Shown in pieces: positions 34,059 to 43,378 of a DNA stretch of 64,000 bases. The DNA lies in the NCBI GenBank assembly GCA_963638105.1, contig CAVHPP010000010.1:1-64000 (forward strand), written 5' to 3'. The position numbers and the translations under genes were made by a program. How positions within the stretch are numbered: position 1 is the first letter of the stretch; each line of letters opens with the position of its first letter. The notes under the pieces were generated by a model that did no database searches, was not told where the DNA came from, and saw only the letters and a list, made by a program, of their open reading frames with translations. This stretch comes from CAG-217 sp963638105 (GTDB taxonomy: Bacteria; Bacillota; Clostridia; Oscillospirales; Acutalibacteraceae).

Positions 34059-35489
34059 ATGGCACTGAAATCATCCAATAAAGTGGACACCAATGTTTAT
34101 GAAATCGAGGTTACCGTTGCCCCTGAGGAATTTACTCAGGCTTGCAAGGACGCATATTTGAAGCGCAGAAAATCTATCCAACTGCCCGGCTTCAGAAAGG
34201 GCAAGGCTACCCAGGGTATGATCGAAAAGCTCTACGGTGAGGGCTTCTTCTATGAGGACGCGTTGGAGATCGTGTATCCCGCAGTTGTTACGGCTGCCAT
34301 TGAGGAGGCCGGTCTGCGCACGGTGGACTCTCCCTCCGAGCTGGATGTTAAGACCATCAGCAAGTCCGAGGGCGTGGATATGACCATGAAGGTCACTGTG
34401 TACCCGGAGGTCAAGCTGGGCGAGTATAAGGGCCTGGAGGCTGTGCAGCTGCCCACAGAGGCAGATGATGAGGATGTGGCCAACGAGCTGACCAATATGC
34501 TGGACAGAAACAGCCGTCTGGTGACTGTTGAGGACCGTGCTGCCGAGATGGGCGACACCGCAGAGATCGACTTTGAGGGCTTTGTGGACGGTGTTGCATT
34601 TGACGGCGGCAAGGGCGAGAATTATCCTCTGGAGCTGGGCTCCGGTTCCTTTATCCCCGGCTTTGAGGAGCAGGTGGCCGGTCACAAGACCGAGGAAGCG
34701 TTTGATGTAAATGTGACTTTCCCGGAGGAGTACCAGGCAGAGAACCTGGCCGGTAAAGACGCTGTGTTTAAGGTAAAGATCCACGAGATCAAGACCAAGG
34801 AAGTACCGGCACTGGACGACGAGTTTGCCAAGGACGTGTCCGAGTTTGACACCCTGGACGAACTGAAGGCCGACCTGAAGAAGCAGCTCAGCGAGAAAAA
34901 GGCGGAGGACGCCCGCCGCGACCTGGAAAACCAGCTGCTGGAGCAGGCCATCGACGGTATGGAAGCGGAGATCCCGGAAGTGATGTTTACCAAGCGTGCC
35001 GACGAGATGATCAACGACTATGCTTACCGTCTGCAGGCTCAGGGCATTGACTTGCAGACCTACTTGCAGTATATGGGTCAGGATATGGACGCATTCCGCG
35101 CTACCTTTAAGGACGGCGCCGAGAAGCAAGTCAAGGCTTCTTTGGTACTGGAAGCCATCGTGGCTGCTGAGAAACTGGAAGCCACAGAGGACGAGATCAA
35201 CGCCGAGATCGACAAGCTGGCCCAGCAGTACGGTATGGAAGCGGAGCAGATCAAGAAGGCTGTACCGGCTGACCAGATCGCTGCCGATGTAACCACGAAG
35301 AAGGCACTGGATCTGATCGTGGACAGCGCCAAGCTGGTAGAGAAGAAAGCGGAAAAGAAGGCCGCCAAGAAGTCCACTGCCAAGAAGGCAGACGACAAAA
35401 AGGCAGAGAAAAAGCCCGCAGCCAAAAAGACTGCCGCTAAGAAGCCCGCAGCCAAAAAAACCGCTAAGAAAGAGGAAGACGCCGAGTAA
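34059..35489 (+). CDS. tig: Trigger factor with Lys/Ala-rich C-terminal tail
   Basis: 476 residues. Ribosome-bound chaperone. The N-terminal ribosome-binding domain carries the signature LPGFRKGKATQGMIEKLYG near residue 44, followed by an FKBP-type PPIase domain (about 155-245, with GDTAEIDFEGFVDG) and the C-terminal chaperone domain. From about residue 427 there is a ~50-residue tail made almost entirely of Lys and Ala with Thr/Pro/Asp/Glu, resembling histone H1-like tails. Standard trigger factors end near 430 without such a tail. Leads the tig-clpP-clpX-lon order. Confidence 0.96.
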   Translation: MALKSSNKVDTNVYEIEVTVAPEEFTQACKDAYLKRRKSIQLPGFRKGKATQGMIEKLYGEGFFYEDALEIVYPAVVTAAIEEAGLRTVDSPSELDVKTISKSEGVDMTMKVTVYPEVKLGEYKGLEAVQLPTEADDEDVANELTNMLDRNSRLVTVEDRAAEMGDTAEIDFEGFVDGVAFDGGKGENYPLELGSGSFIPGFEEQVAGHKTEEAFDVNVTFPEEYQAENLAGKDAVFKVKIHEIKTKEVPALDDEFAKDVSEFDTLDELKADLKKQLSEKKAEDARRDLENQLLEQAIDGMEAEIPEVMFTKRADEMINDYAYRLQAQGIDLQTYLQYMGQDMDAFRATFKDGAEKQVKASLVLEAIVAAEKLEATEDEINAEIDKLAQQYGMEAEQIKKAVPADQIAADVTTKKALDLIVDSAKLVEKKAEKKAAKKSTAKKADDKKAEKKPAAKKTAAKKPAAKKTAKKEEDAE

Positions 35490-35518
35490 TTCTGCGCATC
35501 CCTTTGAATGAATAAGCA

Positions 35519-35550
35519 AAACACGGTCTATATTATAACAGACCGTGTTT
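35519..35550 (+). terminator. Hairpin between tig and clpP
   Basis: Perfect 11-bp stem AAACACGGTCT/AGACCGTGTTT with a 10-base loop; only three T follow, so termination may be partial. Confidence 0.6.
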
Positions 35551-35582
35551 CCGCATAGACTGAGTTTAAGGAAAGTGATTTT

Positions 35583-36192
35583 ATGGCTTTAGTCCCTTAT
35601 GTTGTAGAGCAGACCGGCGCCGGCGAGCGCTCCATGGATATTTATTCCCGCCTGCTCAGCGACCGCATTATCGTGCTCTCTGACCAGGTGAACGACACCA
35701 CCGCTTCTTTGGTGGTGGCCCAGCTGCTGTTTTTGGAGAGCCAGGACAGTGAGAAAGACATCAGCCTGTATATCAACAGCCCCGGTGGCTCCGTAACTGC
35801 CGGTCTGGCGATTTACGACACTATGAATTATATCAAGTGCGATGTGTCCACCATCTGCGTGGGTATGGCCGCCAGTATGGGTGCGTTCTTGCTTTCCAGC
35901 GGCGCCAAGGGCAAGCGCATTGCACTGCCCAACAGNNNNNNNNNNGCCCAACAGTGAAATTCTCATTCACCAGCCTTTGATCGGCGGCAACGGCCTGACC
36001 GGTCAGGCGACGGATATTGAGATCGCTACCAAGAACCTGCTGCGCACCAAGGAGCGGCTCAATGAAATTCTTGCCAAGAATACCGGCAAGAGCTATGAGC
36101 AGATTGTGCAGGATACAGACCGAGACAACAGCATGACCGCACAGGAAGCGCTGGAATACGGCCTGGTGGATAAAGTGATCGACAAAAGATAA
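35583..36192 (+). CDS. clpP: ATP-dependent Clp protease proteolytic subunit (interrupted by an assembly gap)
   Basis: Serine protease that degrades proteins fed by ClpX and other unfoldases. Catalytic Ser98 is in VGMAASMGAFLL, His in ILIHQPL, and Asp in the DTDRDNSMTAQEA segment. As written the reading frame is broken at ten N (35936-35945). The nine bases GCCCAACAG just before the N are repeated just after them. Removing the N and one copy (19 bases) restores one frame reading ALPNSEILIHQ, exactly the ClpP consensus, and gives a 196-residue protein of normal length. The gene is therefore intact and the shift is an assembly artefact. Confidence 0.95.
35936..35945. other. Assembly gap (10 N) inside clpP
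   Basis: Ten N flanked by a 9-base duplication (GCCCAACAG at 35927-35935 and 35946-35954): a scaffold join of overlapping contig ends. Confidence 0.95.
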
Positions 36193-36203
36193 TTTGTGAA
36201 AAC

Positions 36204-36238
36204 GGACGGATGGCAGCATCCGTCCTGTCTTTCTATTT
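36204..36238 (+). terminator. Hairpin between clpP and clpX
   Basis: Perfect 9-bp stem GGACGGATG/CATCCGTCC with loop GCAG, followed by TGTCTTTCTATTTT. Probably an attenuating terminator, since no separate clpX promoter was found. Confidence 0.65.
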
Positions 36239-36258
36239 TGGATTTGGAGTGTGCATAC

Positions 36259-37545
36259 ATGGCACGAGATGACAATTACAATCGTATGACCCGGTGCTCC
36301 TTCTGCGGCAAGTCAGAGGCAATGGTTCACAAGCTGATCGAGGGTCCGGGCGTATTTATCTGTGACGAGTGTATTCGTCTTTGCAACGACTTGATCCAGA
36401 GCACCGAGCTGGTGGACGCCCCCGGTAAGCAGGGGGAGGACGGCGATATGGTGCTGCCCAAGCCGGCAGAGATCAAGGCTCAGTTGGACGCCTATGTGAT
36501 CGGTCAGGACGAGGCAAAAAAGGCGCTGTCCGTTGCGGTATATAACCACTATAAGCGTATTTTTAGCACCCAAAAGGACGATGTGGAGCTGCAAAAGAGC
36601 AATATCTTACTGATGGGTCCCACCGGCGTGGGTAAGACCATGCTGGCTCAGACTTTGGCAAAGATCCTGAATGTGCCCTTTGCCATTGCGGACGCCACCA
36701 CCCTGACCGAGGCCGGGTATGTAGGCGAGGACGTGGAAAACATTTTGCTGCGCTTGATCCAAGCGGCGGACTTTGATGTGGAACGCGCCGAGCGGGGCAT
36801 TATCTATGTGGACGAGATTGACAAAATCAGCCGCAAGAGTGAGAACCGCTCCATTACCCGCGATGTAAGCGGCGAGGGCGTGCAGCAGGCACTGCTGAAG
36901 ATTTTGGAGGGTACGGTGTCCAATGTACCCCCGGGCGGCGGGCGCAAGCACCCCCAGCAGGAGTTTATTCAGATTGATACCACCAACATTCTCTTTATCT
37001 GCGGCGGTGCCTTTGACGGTATTGAGAAGATCATTGAGAAGCGGATCGGCGGCAAGTCTATGGGCTTTGGCGCGGATATTCAAGCGGAAGATGTGGACGA
37101 AAACCGCGTGATGGAGCGGGTAGAGCAGCACGATCTGGTGAAGTATGGGCTGATTCCGGAACTGATTGGGCGTATTCCCGTGATCGCCGTGCTGGAGAAT
37201 TTGGATAAACCGGCATTGATCCGCATTATGACGGAGCCGAAGAATTCCATCGTGAAGCAGTATACCCGGATGTTCCAAATGGACGGGGTGCAGCTGGAGT
37301 TCCAGCCGGAGGCGCTGGCGGCTATGGCGGATGTGACCCTGGAGCGCAAAACCGGCGCCCGCGGTCTGCGCAGCGTGTTTGAGGCGACCTTAAAGGAACT
37401 GATGTTCCAGATCCCCAGCGACAGCACGGTGGAGAAGGTGACCATCACCCCGGAGACGGTGTGCAGCGGTGCAGAACCGATCATTTTGCGCAACCCCAAG
37501 AAGGAGAGCCACGACCTGACGGCCGGTGCTCTAAAGAACGCATAA
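36259..37545 (+). CDS. clpX: ATP-dependent Clp protease ATP-binding subunit ClpX
   Basis: 428 residues. The N-terminal C4 zinc domain (CSFCGK...CDECIRLC) recognises substrates and adaptors. Walker A GPTGVGKT is near residue 120, Walker B IIYVDEIDKI near 183, and the RGVSGEGVQQ-like pore segment (DVSGEGVQQALLKILEG) follows. The IGF loop that docks on ClpP corresponds to KRIGGKSMGFGAD. The start is ATG 36259 with GGAGTG upstream; the frame extends to 36196 through the hairpin, which is rejected. Confidence 0.97.
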   Translation: MARDDNYNRMTRCSFCGKSEAMVHKLIEGPGVFICDECIRLCNDLIQSTELVDAPGKQGEDGDMVLPKPAEIKAQLDAYVIGQDEAKKALSVAVYNHYKRIFSTQKDDVELQKSNILLMGPTGVGKTMLAQTLAKILNVPFAIADATTLTEAGYVGEDVENILLRLIQAADFDVERAERGIIYVDEIDKISRKSENRSITRDVSGEGVQQALLKILEGTVSNVPPGGGRKHPQQEFIQIDTTNILFICGGAFDGIEKIIEKRIGGKSMGFGADIQAEDVDENRVMERVEQHDLVKYGLIPELIGRIPVIAVLENLDKPALIRIMTEPKNSIVKQYTRMFQMDGVQLEFQPEALAAMADVTLERKTGARGLRSVFEATLKELMFQIPSDSTVEKVTITPETVCSGAEPIILRNPKKESHDLTAGALKNA

Positions 37546-37551
37546 GCAAAG

Positions 37552-37587
37552 GAGTGCAGTGCGCAGCAGCGTATTGCGCTCTTTTTT
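37552..37587 (+). terminator. Terminator after clpX
   Basis: Stem GAGTGCA/TGCGCTC (one T-G pair) with a long loop, followed by TTTTTT. Confidence 0.65.
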
Positions 37588-37597
37588 CCTTTACAGG

Positions 37598-37626
37598 TTG
37601 CCTTTTTATATATTTTATTATATAAT
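37598..37626 (+). promoter_or_regulatory. Promoter for lon
   Basis: TTGCCT (37598-37603), a 17-base spacer and TATAAT (37621-37626). Confidence 0.75.
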
Positions 37627-37684
37627 ACTGCGTAGCGATTTTTTTCTGCTGATGATTTTTTGTATTTAGAAGTAGGTTTTATAG

Positions 37685-40102
37685 ATGGACGAAATGAACA
37701 TTTTTGAGACGGCACCGAGTTTTCCGGTGATCCCGTTGCGGGGACTGGTCATGTTCCCGGATATGGTGCTGCACTTTGATGTAGGGCGCAAAAAGAGCGT
37801 TGCCGCGCTGAAAGCGGCTATGAACGCAGATCAAAAGATCTTTTTGGTGTCCCAAAAGGACGCAGCGGTAGATGACCCGGGGCTGGACGATCTGTTCGGC
37901 GTGGGCGTGATCTGCTCTGTGCGGCAGATGATGCGTATTCCCGGCAGCGAAAATATGCGTGTGGTGGCTGAGGGCGACGGGCGCGGCGCTTTAATGGCGT
38001 TTGTGCGCACCAAGCCGTTTCTCTCTGCGGTGGTACAGCCGCTGGAGGAGCCGGCGGATCAATTGGACCCGGATCGGGCTAACGCCTATCGTCGAGCGGT
38101 GAAAAAAGAGTTTGAGCATTACGCCGAGATGGTGCCCAAGATCAGCAACGATGTGATCGCCAAGGTGCTTGCGTATCAGGAGAACGGCCCCCTGGCAGAT
38201 TATATCTGTTCCAACACCTTTATGGATTATGCGGACAAGCAGGATGTGCTGGAGTGCCTGGATCCGGGCGAGCGGCTGCGTACGCTCTTAATGCTCCTGA
38301 GCAAGGAGAATACCACCCTGGAGATTGAAACGGAGCTGCACGAGCGTGTGCAGGCCGAGATCGACAAAAACCAGCGGGAGTATTACCTGCGGGAGGAAAT
38401 GCGGGTGATCTCCGAGTCTTTGGGCGAGGAGGATAATCCCCAGGAGGAAGCGGACGGTTACCGGGAAAAGATCGGCAAGCTGCGCTGCGATGCGGAAGCC
38501 AAAACCCACTTGCTCAAAGAATGCGACAAGCTGGCCAAAATGCCCCAAGGCTCCCACGAGGCCACAGTGGTGCGCAATTATTTGGACAAGTGCCTGGAAA
38601 TTCCGTTTGGTACATATACCAAAGACAATATGCGCCTGGACCGTGCCCGTAAGGTGCTGGATAAGGACCATTACGGCCTGGACAAAGTGAAGGACCGCAT
38701 TGTAGAGTCCCTGGCGGTGCTGCGGCGCAACCCGGACTTCTCCGGCCAAATTCTCTGTCTGGCAGGCCCGCCCGGGGTAGGCAAAACCTCTATCGTTAAG
38801 TCCCTGGCAAAGGCCATGAACCGTAAGTATGTGCGGGTGGCGCTGGGCGGCGTTCACGATGAGGCGGAGATCCGCGGCCACAGAAAGACTTATATCGGCG
38901 CTATGCCCGGCCGTATTATTGACGCAGTGATCAAAAGCGGCAGCATGAACCCTATTATCCTGCTGGACGAGATCGACAAGATCGGTAACGACATGAAGGG
39001 CGACCCCTCCTCCGCGTTGTTGGAGGCGCTGGACCCGGAGCAGAACAACACCTTTGCCGATCATTATATTGAGTTTTCGGTGGATCTGTCCAAGGTGCTG
39101 TTTATCACCACGGCCAATGACACCTCCACCATTGCCCCACCGCTGTTTGACCGTATGGAGGTTATTGAGCTTGGTTCCTATACCGCTACGGAGAAGTTCC
39201 GTATTGCCAAGGACCATTTGGTGAAGAAAGAGATGACCAAGCACGCGCTGTGTGCCAGAGAGTTTAAGGTCACGGACGGCGCGCTGGAGGAGATCATCGC
39301 TCACTACACCCGTGAGGCCGGTGTGCGGCGGCTGGAGAAATGTATCGGCACCCTATGCCGCAAGGCGTCCGTAGCGCTGGAAAGCGGCGACAAGTCCTTC
39401 CGCGTGAATGAAAAGAATTTGCAGGACTACCTGGGCGTGCCCAAGTACACGGATGACCTGATCCCCGGTGAAAACCAAGTGGGCGTGGTCAACGGTTTGG
39501 CCTGGACTTCCGTAGGCGGCACCATGCTGCCCATTGAAGTGTCTGCCTTCCCGGGCACCGGCAAGGTGCAGATCACCGGTAATTTAGGCGATGTGATGAC
39601 CGAGAGCGTTAAGACCGCCGTGGGCTTTATCCGCTCCCGCGCAGACACCTATGGTATTGACGATCAGTTCTATAAAAATAAAGACTTGCACATTCACGCT
39701 CCGGAGGCGGCCATTCCCAAGGACGGCCCCTCTGCCGGACTGGCCATCACCACGGCGCTGGTCAGCGAGCTGACAGGCATTCCCATTCGCTGTGATGTGG
39801 CCATGACCGGCGAGATCAGCCTAAAAGGGCGGGCGTTGCCCATCGGTGGATTGAAAGAAAAGAGTATGGCCGCCTACAAGGCCGGTTGCTCCACGGTGAT
39901 CATTCCGGCGGAGAACAGCAAGGACTTGCAGGAGATCGGCGAAGAAGTGAAAGCGGGCGTGCGCTTTGTGCCGGTAGACACTTTTGACCAGGTGCTGCCT
40001 ATTGCGCTGGAATATATGCCCACACCTACCGCCCGGGAGGACAAGCCCGCCGCCGTGCCGGTGGCCAAGTCCAAGCGTGCCGATCGGCCGGTGGCTCAGT
40101 GA
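37685..40102 (+). CDS. lon: ATP-dependent Lon protease
   Basis: 805 residues. AAA+ serine protease for damaged and regulatory proteins. Domain order: N-terminal LON substrate-binding domain (FPVIPLRGLVMFPDMVL at residues about 12-28), coiled-coil linker, AAA with Walker A GPPGVGKT near 360 and Walker B ILLDEIDKIG near 421, then the protease domain with catalytic Ser in PKDGPSAGLAIT near 682 and Lys in GRALPIGGLKEKSM near 725. A short Pro/Lys tail follows. It has its own promoter and directly precedes engB, the usual order. Confidence 0.97.
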   Translation: MDEMNIFETAPSFPVIPLRGLVMFPDMVLHFDVGRKKSVAALKAAMNADQKIFLVSQKDAAVDDPGLDDLFGVGVICSVRQMMRIPGSENMRVVAEGDGRGALMAFVRTKPFLSAVVQPLEEPADQLDPDRANAYRRAVKKEFEHYAEMVPKISNDVIAKVLAYQENGPLADYICSNTFMDYADKQDVLECLDPGERLRTLLMLLSKENTTLEIETELHERVQAEIDKNQREYYLREEMRVISESLGEEDNPQEEADGYREKIGKLRCDAEAKTHLLKECDKLAKMPQGSHEATVVRNYLDKCLEIPFGTYTKDNMRLDRARKVLDKDHYGLDKVKDRIVESLAVLRRNPDFSGQILCLAGPPGVGKTSIVKSLAKAMNRKYVRVALGGVHDEAEIRGHRKTYIGAMPGRIIDAVIKSGSMNPIILLDEIDKIGNDMKGDPSSALLEALDPEQNNTFADHYIEFSVDLSKVLFITTANDTSTIAPPLFDRMEVIELGSYTATEKFRIAKDHLVKKEMTKHALCAREFKVTDGALEEIIAHYTREAGVRRLEKCIGTLCRKASVALESGDKSFRVNEKNLQDYLGVPKYTDDLIPGENQVGVVNGLAWTSVGGTMLPIEVSAFPGTGKVQITGNLGDVMTESVKTAVGFIRSRADTYGIDDQFYKNKDLHIHAPEAAIPKDGPSAGLAITTALVSELTGIPIRCDVAMTGEISLKGRALPIGGLKEKSMAAYKAGCSTVIIPAENSKDLQEIGEEVKAGVRFVPVDTFDQVLPIALEYMPTPTAREDKPAAVPVAKSKRADRPVAQ

Positions 40103-40109
40103 GGTGCCT

Positions 40110-40700
40110 ATGAATTATAACAAAGCAACCTTTGATCGCGCCTTTGGCATTTCTGCCCAGCTGCCCCCGGCAGACGGCATTGAAATCGCCTTTGCCGGCC
40201 GCTCCAATGTGGGCAAAAGCTCCCTGCTCAACCGCCTGTTTAACCGCAAGTCCCTGGCGCGGGTCAGTTCCGTACCCGGCAAGACGGTAACCGTCAACTT
40301 CTATGATGTGGACGGCGTGCATTTTGTGGACCTGCCCGGTTACGGCTACGCCAAGATCTCTAAGGCGGAGAAAAAGCGGTTCGGCGAGTTGATGGAGGGC
40401 TATTTCCAAAGCGGACGGCCCATACGCCTTGTGGTGCAGCTGATTGATATGCGCCACGCCCCCACGGCGGATGATCTGCAAATGATCGACTTTTTGCAGC
40501 AGATCGGACTGCCCTTTGTAGTGGTGCTCACCAAGGCGGATAAATTAAAACCCACTCAGTATAAAAAAAGACTGGAAGAACTGGGCACGGAGTTGCCGAA
40601 CCTGGGCGCAGGCGTGCAGGTGATCCCGTTCTCTTCTGTAAAAGGGCAGGGGAGCGAGGAACTCAAGGCCGTGATTGAACAGGCCTGCCAGTCGGAATGA
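40110..40700 (+). CDS. engB: Ribosome biogenesis GTP-binding protein EngB (YsxC)
   Basis: 196 residues. GTPase for 50S assembly. G1 FAGRSNVGKSSLLN near residue 30, G2-region VPGKTVTVNFY, G3 VDLPGYGYAKIS near 75, G4 VLTKADKLK near 142 and G5 IPFSSVKGQG near 172. ATG 40110 with GTGAGGTG upstream; the frame reads further into lon but without a ribosome site. It lies 7 bases after lon and is probably translated from the same mRNA. Confidence 0.96.
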   Translation: MNYNKATFDRAFGISAQLPPADGIEIAFAGRSNVGKSSLLNRLFNRKSLARVSSVPGKTVTVNFYDVDGVHFVDLPGYGYAKISKAEKKRFGELMEGYFQSGRPIRLVVQLIDMRHAPTADDLQMIDFLQQIGLPFVVVLTKADKLKPTQYKKRLEELGTELPNLGAGVQVIPFSSVKGQGSEELKAVIEQACQSE

Positions 40701-40721
40701 TAGAAGCGGAGGATAGAAAAG

Positions 40722-41996
40722 ATGGAGAAATTACCTTTTGTCACCAAGGAAAAGGCGGAGGAGATCGCAGCGCAGTTTCCCACCCCCTTTCATCTGTACG
40801 ATGAGCGGGGTATTCGGGAGAATGCGGCTAAGCTGAAAGAGGCTTTTGCCTGGAACAAGGGCTACAAGGAGTTCTTTGCCGTAAAGGCAACACCCAACCC
40901 CTTTCTGATTAACATTCTGCGGGAGTACGGCTGCGGCTGCGACTGCTCGTCCAAGACGGAGCTGATGCTCTCCAAAGCCATTGGTGCCGTGGGGGAAGAC
41001 ATTATGTTTTCTTCCAACGATACGCCCTTGGAGGAGTTCAAATACTGCAACGATCTGGGCGGTATCATCAACCTGGACGACATTACCCATATTGAAGCAG
41101 TGGAAAAAGCCTGCGGCAAGCTGCCCCGCAAAATGAGCTGCCGCTACAATCCCGGCGGTATGTTTAAGATCACCAATGATATTATGGATAACCCGGGGGA
41201 CGCCAAGTACGGTATGACCACCGAGCAGCTGTTTGAGGCATTTCGGATTATGAAGTCCAAGGGGGTAGAGGAGTTTGGCCTGCACGCGTTCCTTTGCTCC
41301 AATACGGTAACCAACGAGTATTATCCGCTGCTGGCCAAGGTGCTGTTTGATGTAGCAGTGCAGCTGAAGAACGAGCTGGGTGTAAAAATCAGCTTTATCA
41401 ACCTGTCCGGCGGTGTTGGCATTCCTTACCGTCCGGAGCAGGAGCCGAATGATATTTTGAAGATAGGCGCCGGTGTACATAAGGTGTATGATGAGGTGCT
41501 TACCGCCAACGGTATGGGCGATGTGGCTATCTATACCGAGCTGGGCCGCTTTATGATGGGTCCCTACGGCGGCTTGGTGACCCGCGCCATTAACGAAAAG
41601 CATACGTATAAAGAGTATGTGGGCGTAGACGCTTGCGCCGTGAACCTGATGCGCCCGGCCATCTACGGTGCGTATCACCATGTGACGGTGCTGGGCAAGG
41701 AGAATCAGCCCTGCGACCACAAGTACGATGTGACCGGCTCCCTGTGCGAGAACTGCGACAAGTTCGCCGTGGATCGTATGCTGCCGGAGATCAATCGCGG
41801 CGATCTGCTGTTTATCCACGATGCCGGCGCCCACGGCTTCTCCATGGGCTACAACTATAACGGCAAGCTGAAAAGTGCGGAAATTTTGTTAAAGACCGAC
41901 GGCACTTTCCAAATGATCCGTCGGGCAGAGACTCCCAAGGATTACTTTGCCACCTTTGATTGCTTTGATTTTTACGACGACCTGATCAAAGGCTAA
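40722..41996 (+). CDS. lysA: Diaminopimelate decarboxylase
   Basis: 424 residues. PLP enzyme (fold III) making lysine from meso-diaminopimelate. The PLP lysine is in FFAVKATPNPFLI near residue 50; substrate motifs include LSGGVGIPYRPEQEP, a glycine-rich phosphate loop YTELGRFMMGPYGG, and CENCDKFAVDRMLPE with the conserved cysteine. It uses the variant of LysA common in Clostridia in which some motifs differ from E. coli LysA. GGAGGATAG precedes the ATG. Followed by a bidirectional terminator. Confidence 0.92.
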   Translation: MEKLPFVTKEKAEEIAAQFPTPFHLYDERGIRENAAKLKEAFAWNKGYKEFFAVKATPNPFLINILREYGCGCDCSSKTELMLSKAIGAVGEDIMFSSNDTPLEEFKYCNDLGGIINLDDITHIEAVEKACGKLPRKMSCRYNPGGMFKITNDIMDNPGDAKYGMTTEQLFEAFRIMKSKGVEEFGLHAFLCSNTVTNEYYPLLAKVLFDVAVQLKNELGVKISFINLSGGVGIPYRPEQEPNDILKIGAGVHKVYDEVLTANGMGDVAIYTELGRFMMGPYGGLVTRAINEKHTYKEYVGVDACAVNLMRPAIYGAYHHVTVLGKENQPCDHKYDVTGSLCENCDKFAVDRMLPEINRGDLLFIHDAGAHGFSMGYNYNGKLKSAEILLKTDGTFQMIRRAETPKDYFATFDCFDFYDDLIKG

Positions 41997-42009
41997 GGAA
42001 AATAAAAAA

Positions 42010-42043
42010 GAGCGACCGGACAATTTTGTCCGATCGCTTTTTT
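42010..42043. terminator. Bidirectional terminator between lysA and rodA
   Basis: Stem GAGCGACCGGACAA/TTGTCCGATCGCTT flanked by A6 and T6, so it has a T tract on both strands. Confidence 0.88.
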
Positions 42044-42058
42044 GCGTTTTGCTGTTGG

Positions 42059-43219
42059 TTATTTGGTATAGAACATGGCGCCGGTTTGCGATTTGCTGTA
42101 TCGGTACACACTCATCTCGATCCCCAGAGCCAGATAGATACAGAGCGACGAGGAGCCGCCGGCGGAGAACAGGGGCAGGGTGATGCCGATGCAGGGCAGC
42201 AGGCTCAGCTCCATGCCGATGTTTACAAAGGTCTGGGCAAAGAGCATAACGGCAATGCCGCTGCACATCAGGTAGCCGCCGTTATCCCGGGCACGCAGGC
42301 CGGTTTGACCTACCCGCAAAATCAGTATCGTTAAAATCAAGATTACTGCCAGTGCGCCGATAAAGCCGAATTCCTCACCGGCTACGGACAGAATCATATC
42401 GTTCTGATTTTCCGGCACGGCGCCGCTTTGGGTCATATCGCCCTTTAAGAAGCCTTGACCGAGAAAACCGCCGTTGCCCATGGCGATCTTGCCGTTATTT
42501 TGTTGATACATGGTGCTCTCGTACTGCTCCGGATAAAACAGGGCAATGATCCGCTCCCGCTGCAAGCCGGAGATCAGCTTCAACTTCCAGGCGGCCACAA
42601 AACCCACGATCAGCGCACAAAACCCGGCTAAGAAGTAGCCGATGTTAATGCGGGCAAAGAACAGCATGCCGATAAACATAATCAGGAAGATCAGGGCAGA
42701 CCCGGCGTCACCGGTCATCAGCACCAGAGCAATGGGGATCATGCCGTGGATCACCAGCGGAATGATGGTGCGTATTTTATTGATCTTGTCCCGCACCATA
42801 TCCAGGTGATAGGAAAAGGAGATGATAAAGCCCACTTTCAGCAGCTCGGAGGACTGGAAGGTCAGCACCTTCAGGTCGATCCAGCTGCGGGCATCCTGCC
42901 GGGCGTCCGGCGCAATGCCAAAGAAGAAAGTGTAGATCATCAAACCCACGCACCCGGCGGCGATCACCGGCCACAGCTTGGCTACCGCCTCATAGTTCAC
43001 ATTAGAAACCAGTAGGCAGATCACCACCCCCAGCGCCACGGACAGGAGCATGGAGCGCACATCGCTGCTGATGATCTTGCCGTCCTTTAAGGTAGAGTGG
43101 GTAGCACTGTATACCAGCGCCAAACCGTATAGAGAGCCAACCATGGCGGTTAGCAAAGTTATATAATCTAAACCGGAAAATAATTCCAACAGCGGCGATT
43201 GTTTTTGCCGACTGTGCAC
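42059..43219 (-). CDS. rodA: SEDS-family peptidoglycan glycosyltransferase RodA
   Basis: 386 residues, about ten membrane helices. SEDS polymerase for cell elongation, working with a class B PBP. The signatures are a RSWIDLKVLTFQSSELLKVG block, NDMILSVAGEEFGFIGAL (with the functionally important acidic region) and a C-terminal LPLFSAGGSSSL. FtsW is the alternative; the short N-terminus and the motif wording favour RodA. GTG start at 43219, with GAGAGGAGG seven bases upstream. It is a single-gene unit divergent from fhs; mreBCD are not nearby. Confidence 0.9.
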   Translation of the reverse strand: MHSRQKQSPLLELFSGLDYITLLTAMVGSLYGLALVYSATHSTLKDGKIISSDVRSMLLSVALGVVICLLVSNVNYEAVAKLWPVIAAGCVGLMIYTFFFGIAPDARQDARSWIDLKVLTFQSSELLKVGFIISFSYHLDMVRDKINKIRTIIPLVIHGMIPIALVLMTGDAGSALIFLIMFIGMLFFARINIGYFLAGFCALIVGFVAAWKLKLISGLQRERIIALFYPEQYESTMYQQNNGKIAMGNGGFLGQGFLKGDMTQSGAVPENQNDMILSVAGEEFGFIGALAVILILTILILRVGQTGLRARDNGGYLMCSGIAVMLFAQTFVNIGMELSLLPCIGITLPLFSAGGSSSLCIYLALGIEMSVYRYSKSQTGAMFYTK

Positions 43220-43251
43220 GATCTGCCTCCTCTCATTACAGGGTAGTCTTT

Positions 43252-43280
43252 ATTATATTATGATTTTTGCCAGAATTCAA
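43252..43280 (-). promoter_or_regulatory. Promoter for rodA
   Basis: On the minus strand, TTGAAT (43280-43275), a 17-base spacer and TATAAT (43257-43252). Confidence 0.75.
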
Positions 43281-43300
43281 GAGAAGCGGGCAATTATTAC

Positions 43301-43329
43301 TTGGATTATTTTATCCCTTGTGTTATAAT
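43301..43329 (+). promoter_or_regulatory. Promoter for fhs operon
   Basis: TTGGAT (43301-43306), a 17-base spacer and TATAAT (43324-43329); back to back with the rodA promoter. Confidence 0.75.
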
Positions 43330-43378
43330 AACTTGCGAGAAACGTTGCGCCCCCTGCGGCGCGTACAGGAGTATGTAT

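Noticed and set aside
35344..35486. Tandem repeats at the end of tig, considered as a CRISPR or satellite
   Set aside because: Repeats are codon-scale, in frame and encode a Lys/Ala tail; no spacer structure.
35583..36192. clpP as a frameshifted pseudogene
   Set aside because: The shift equals the ten N plus a 9-base duplicated contig end; collapsing them gives a complete ClpP.
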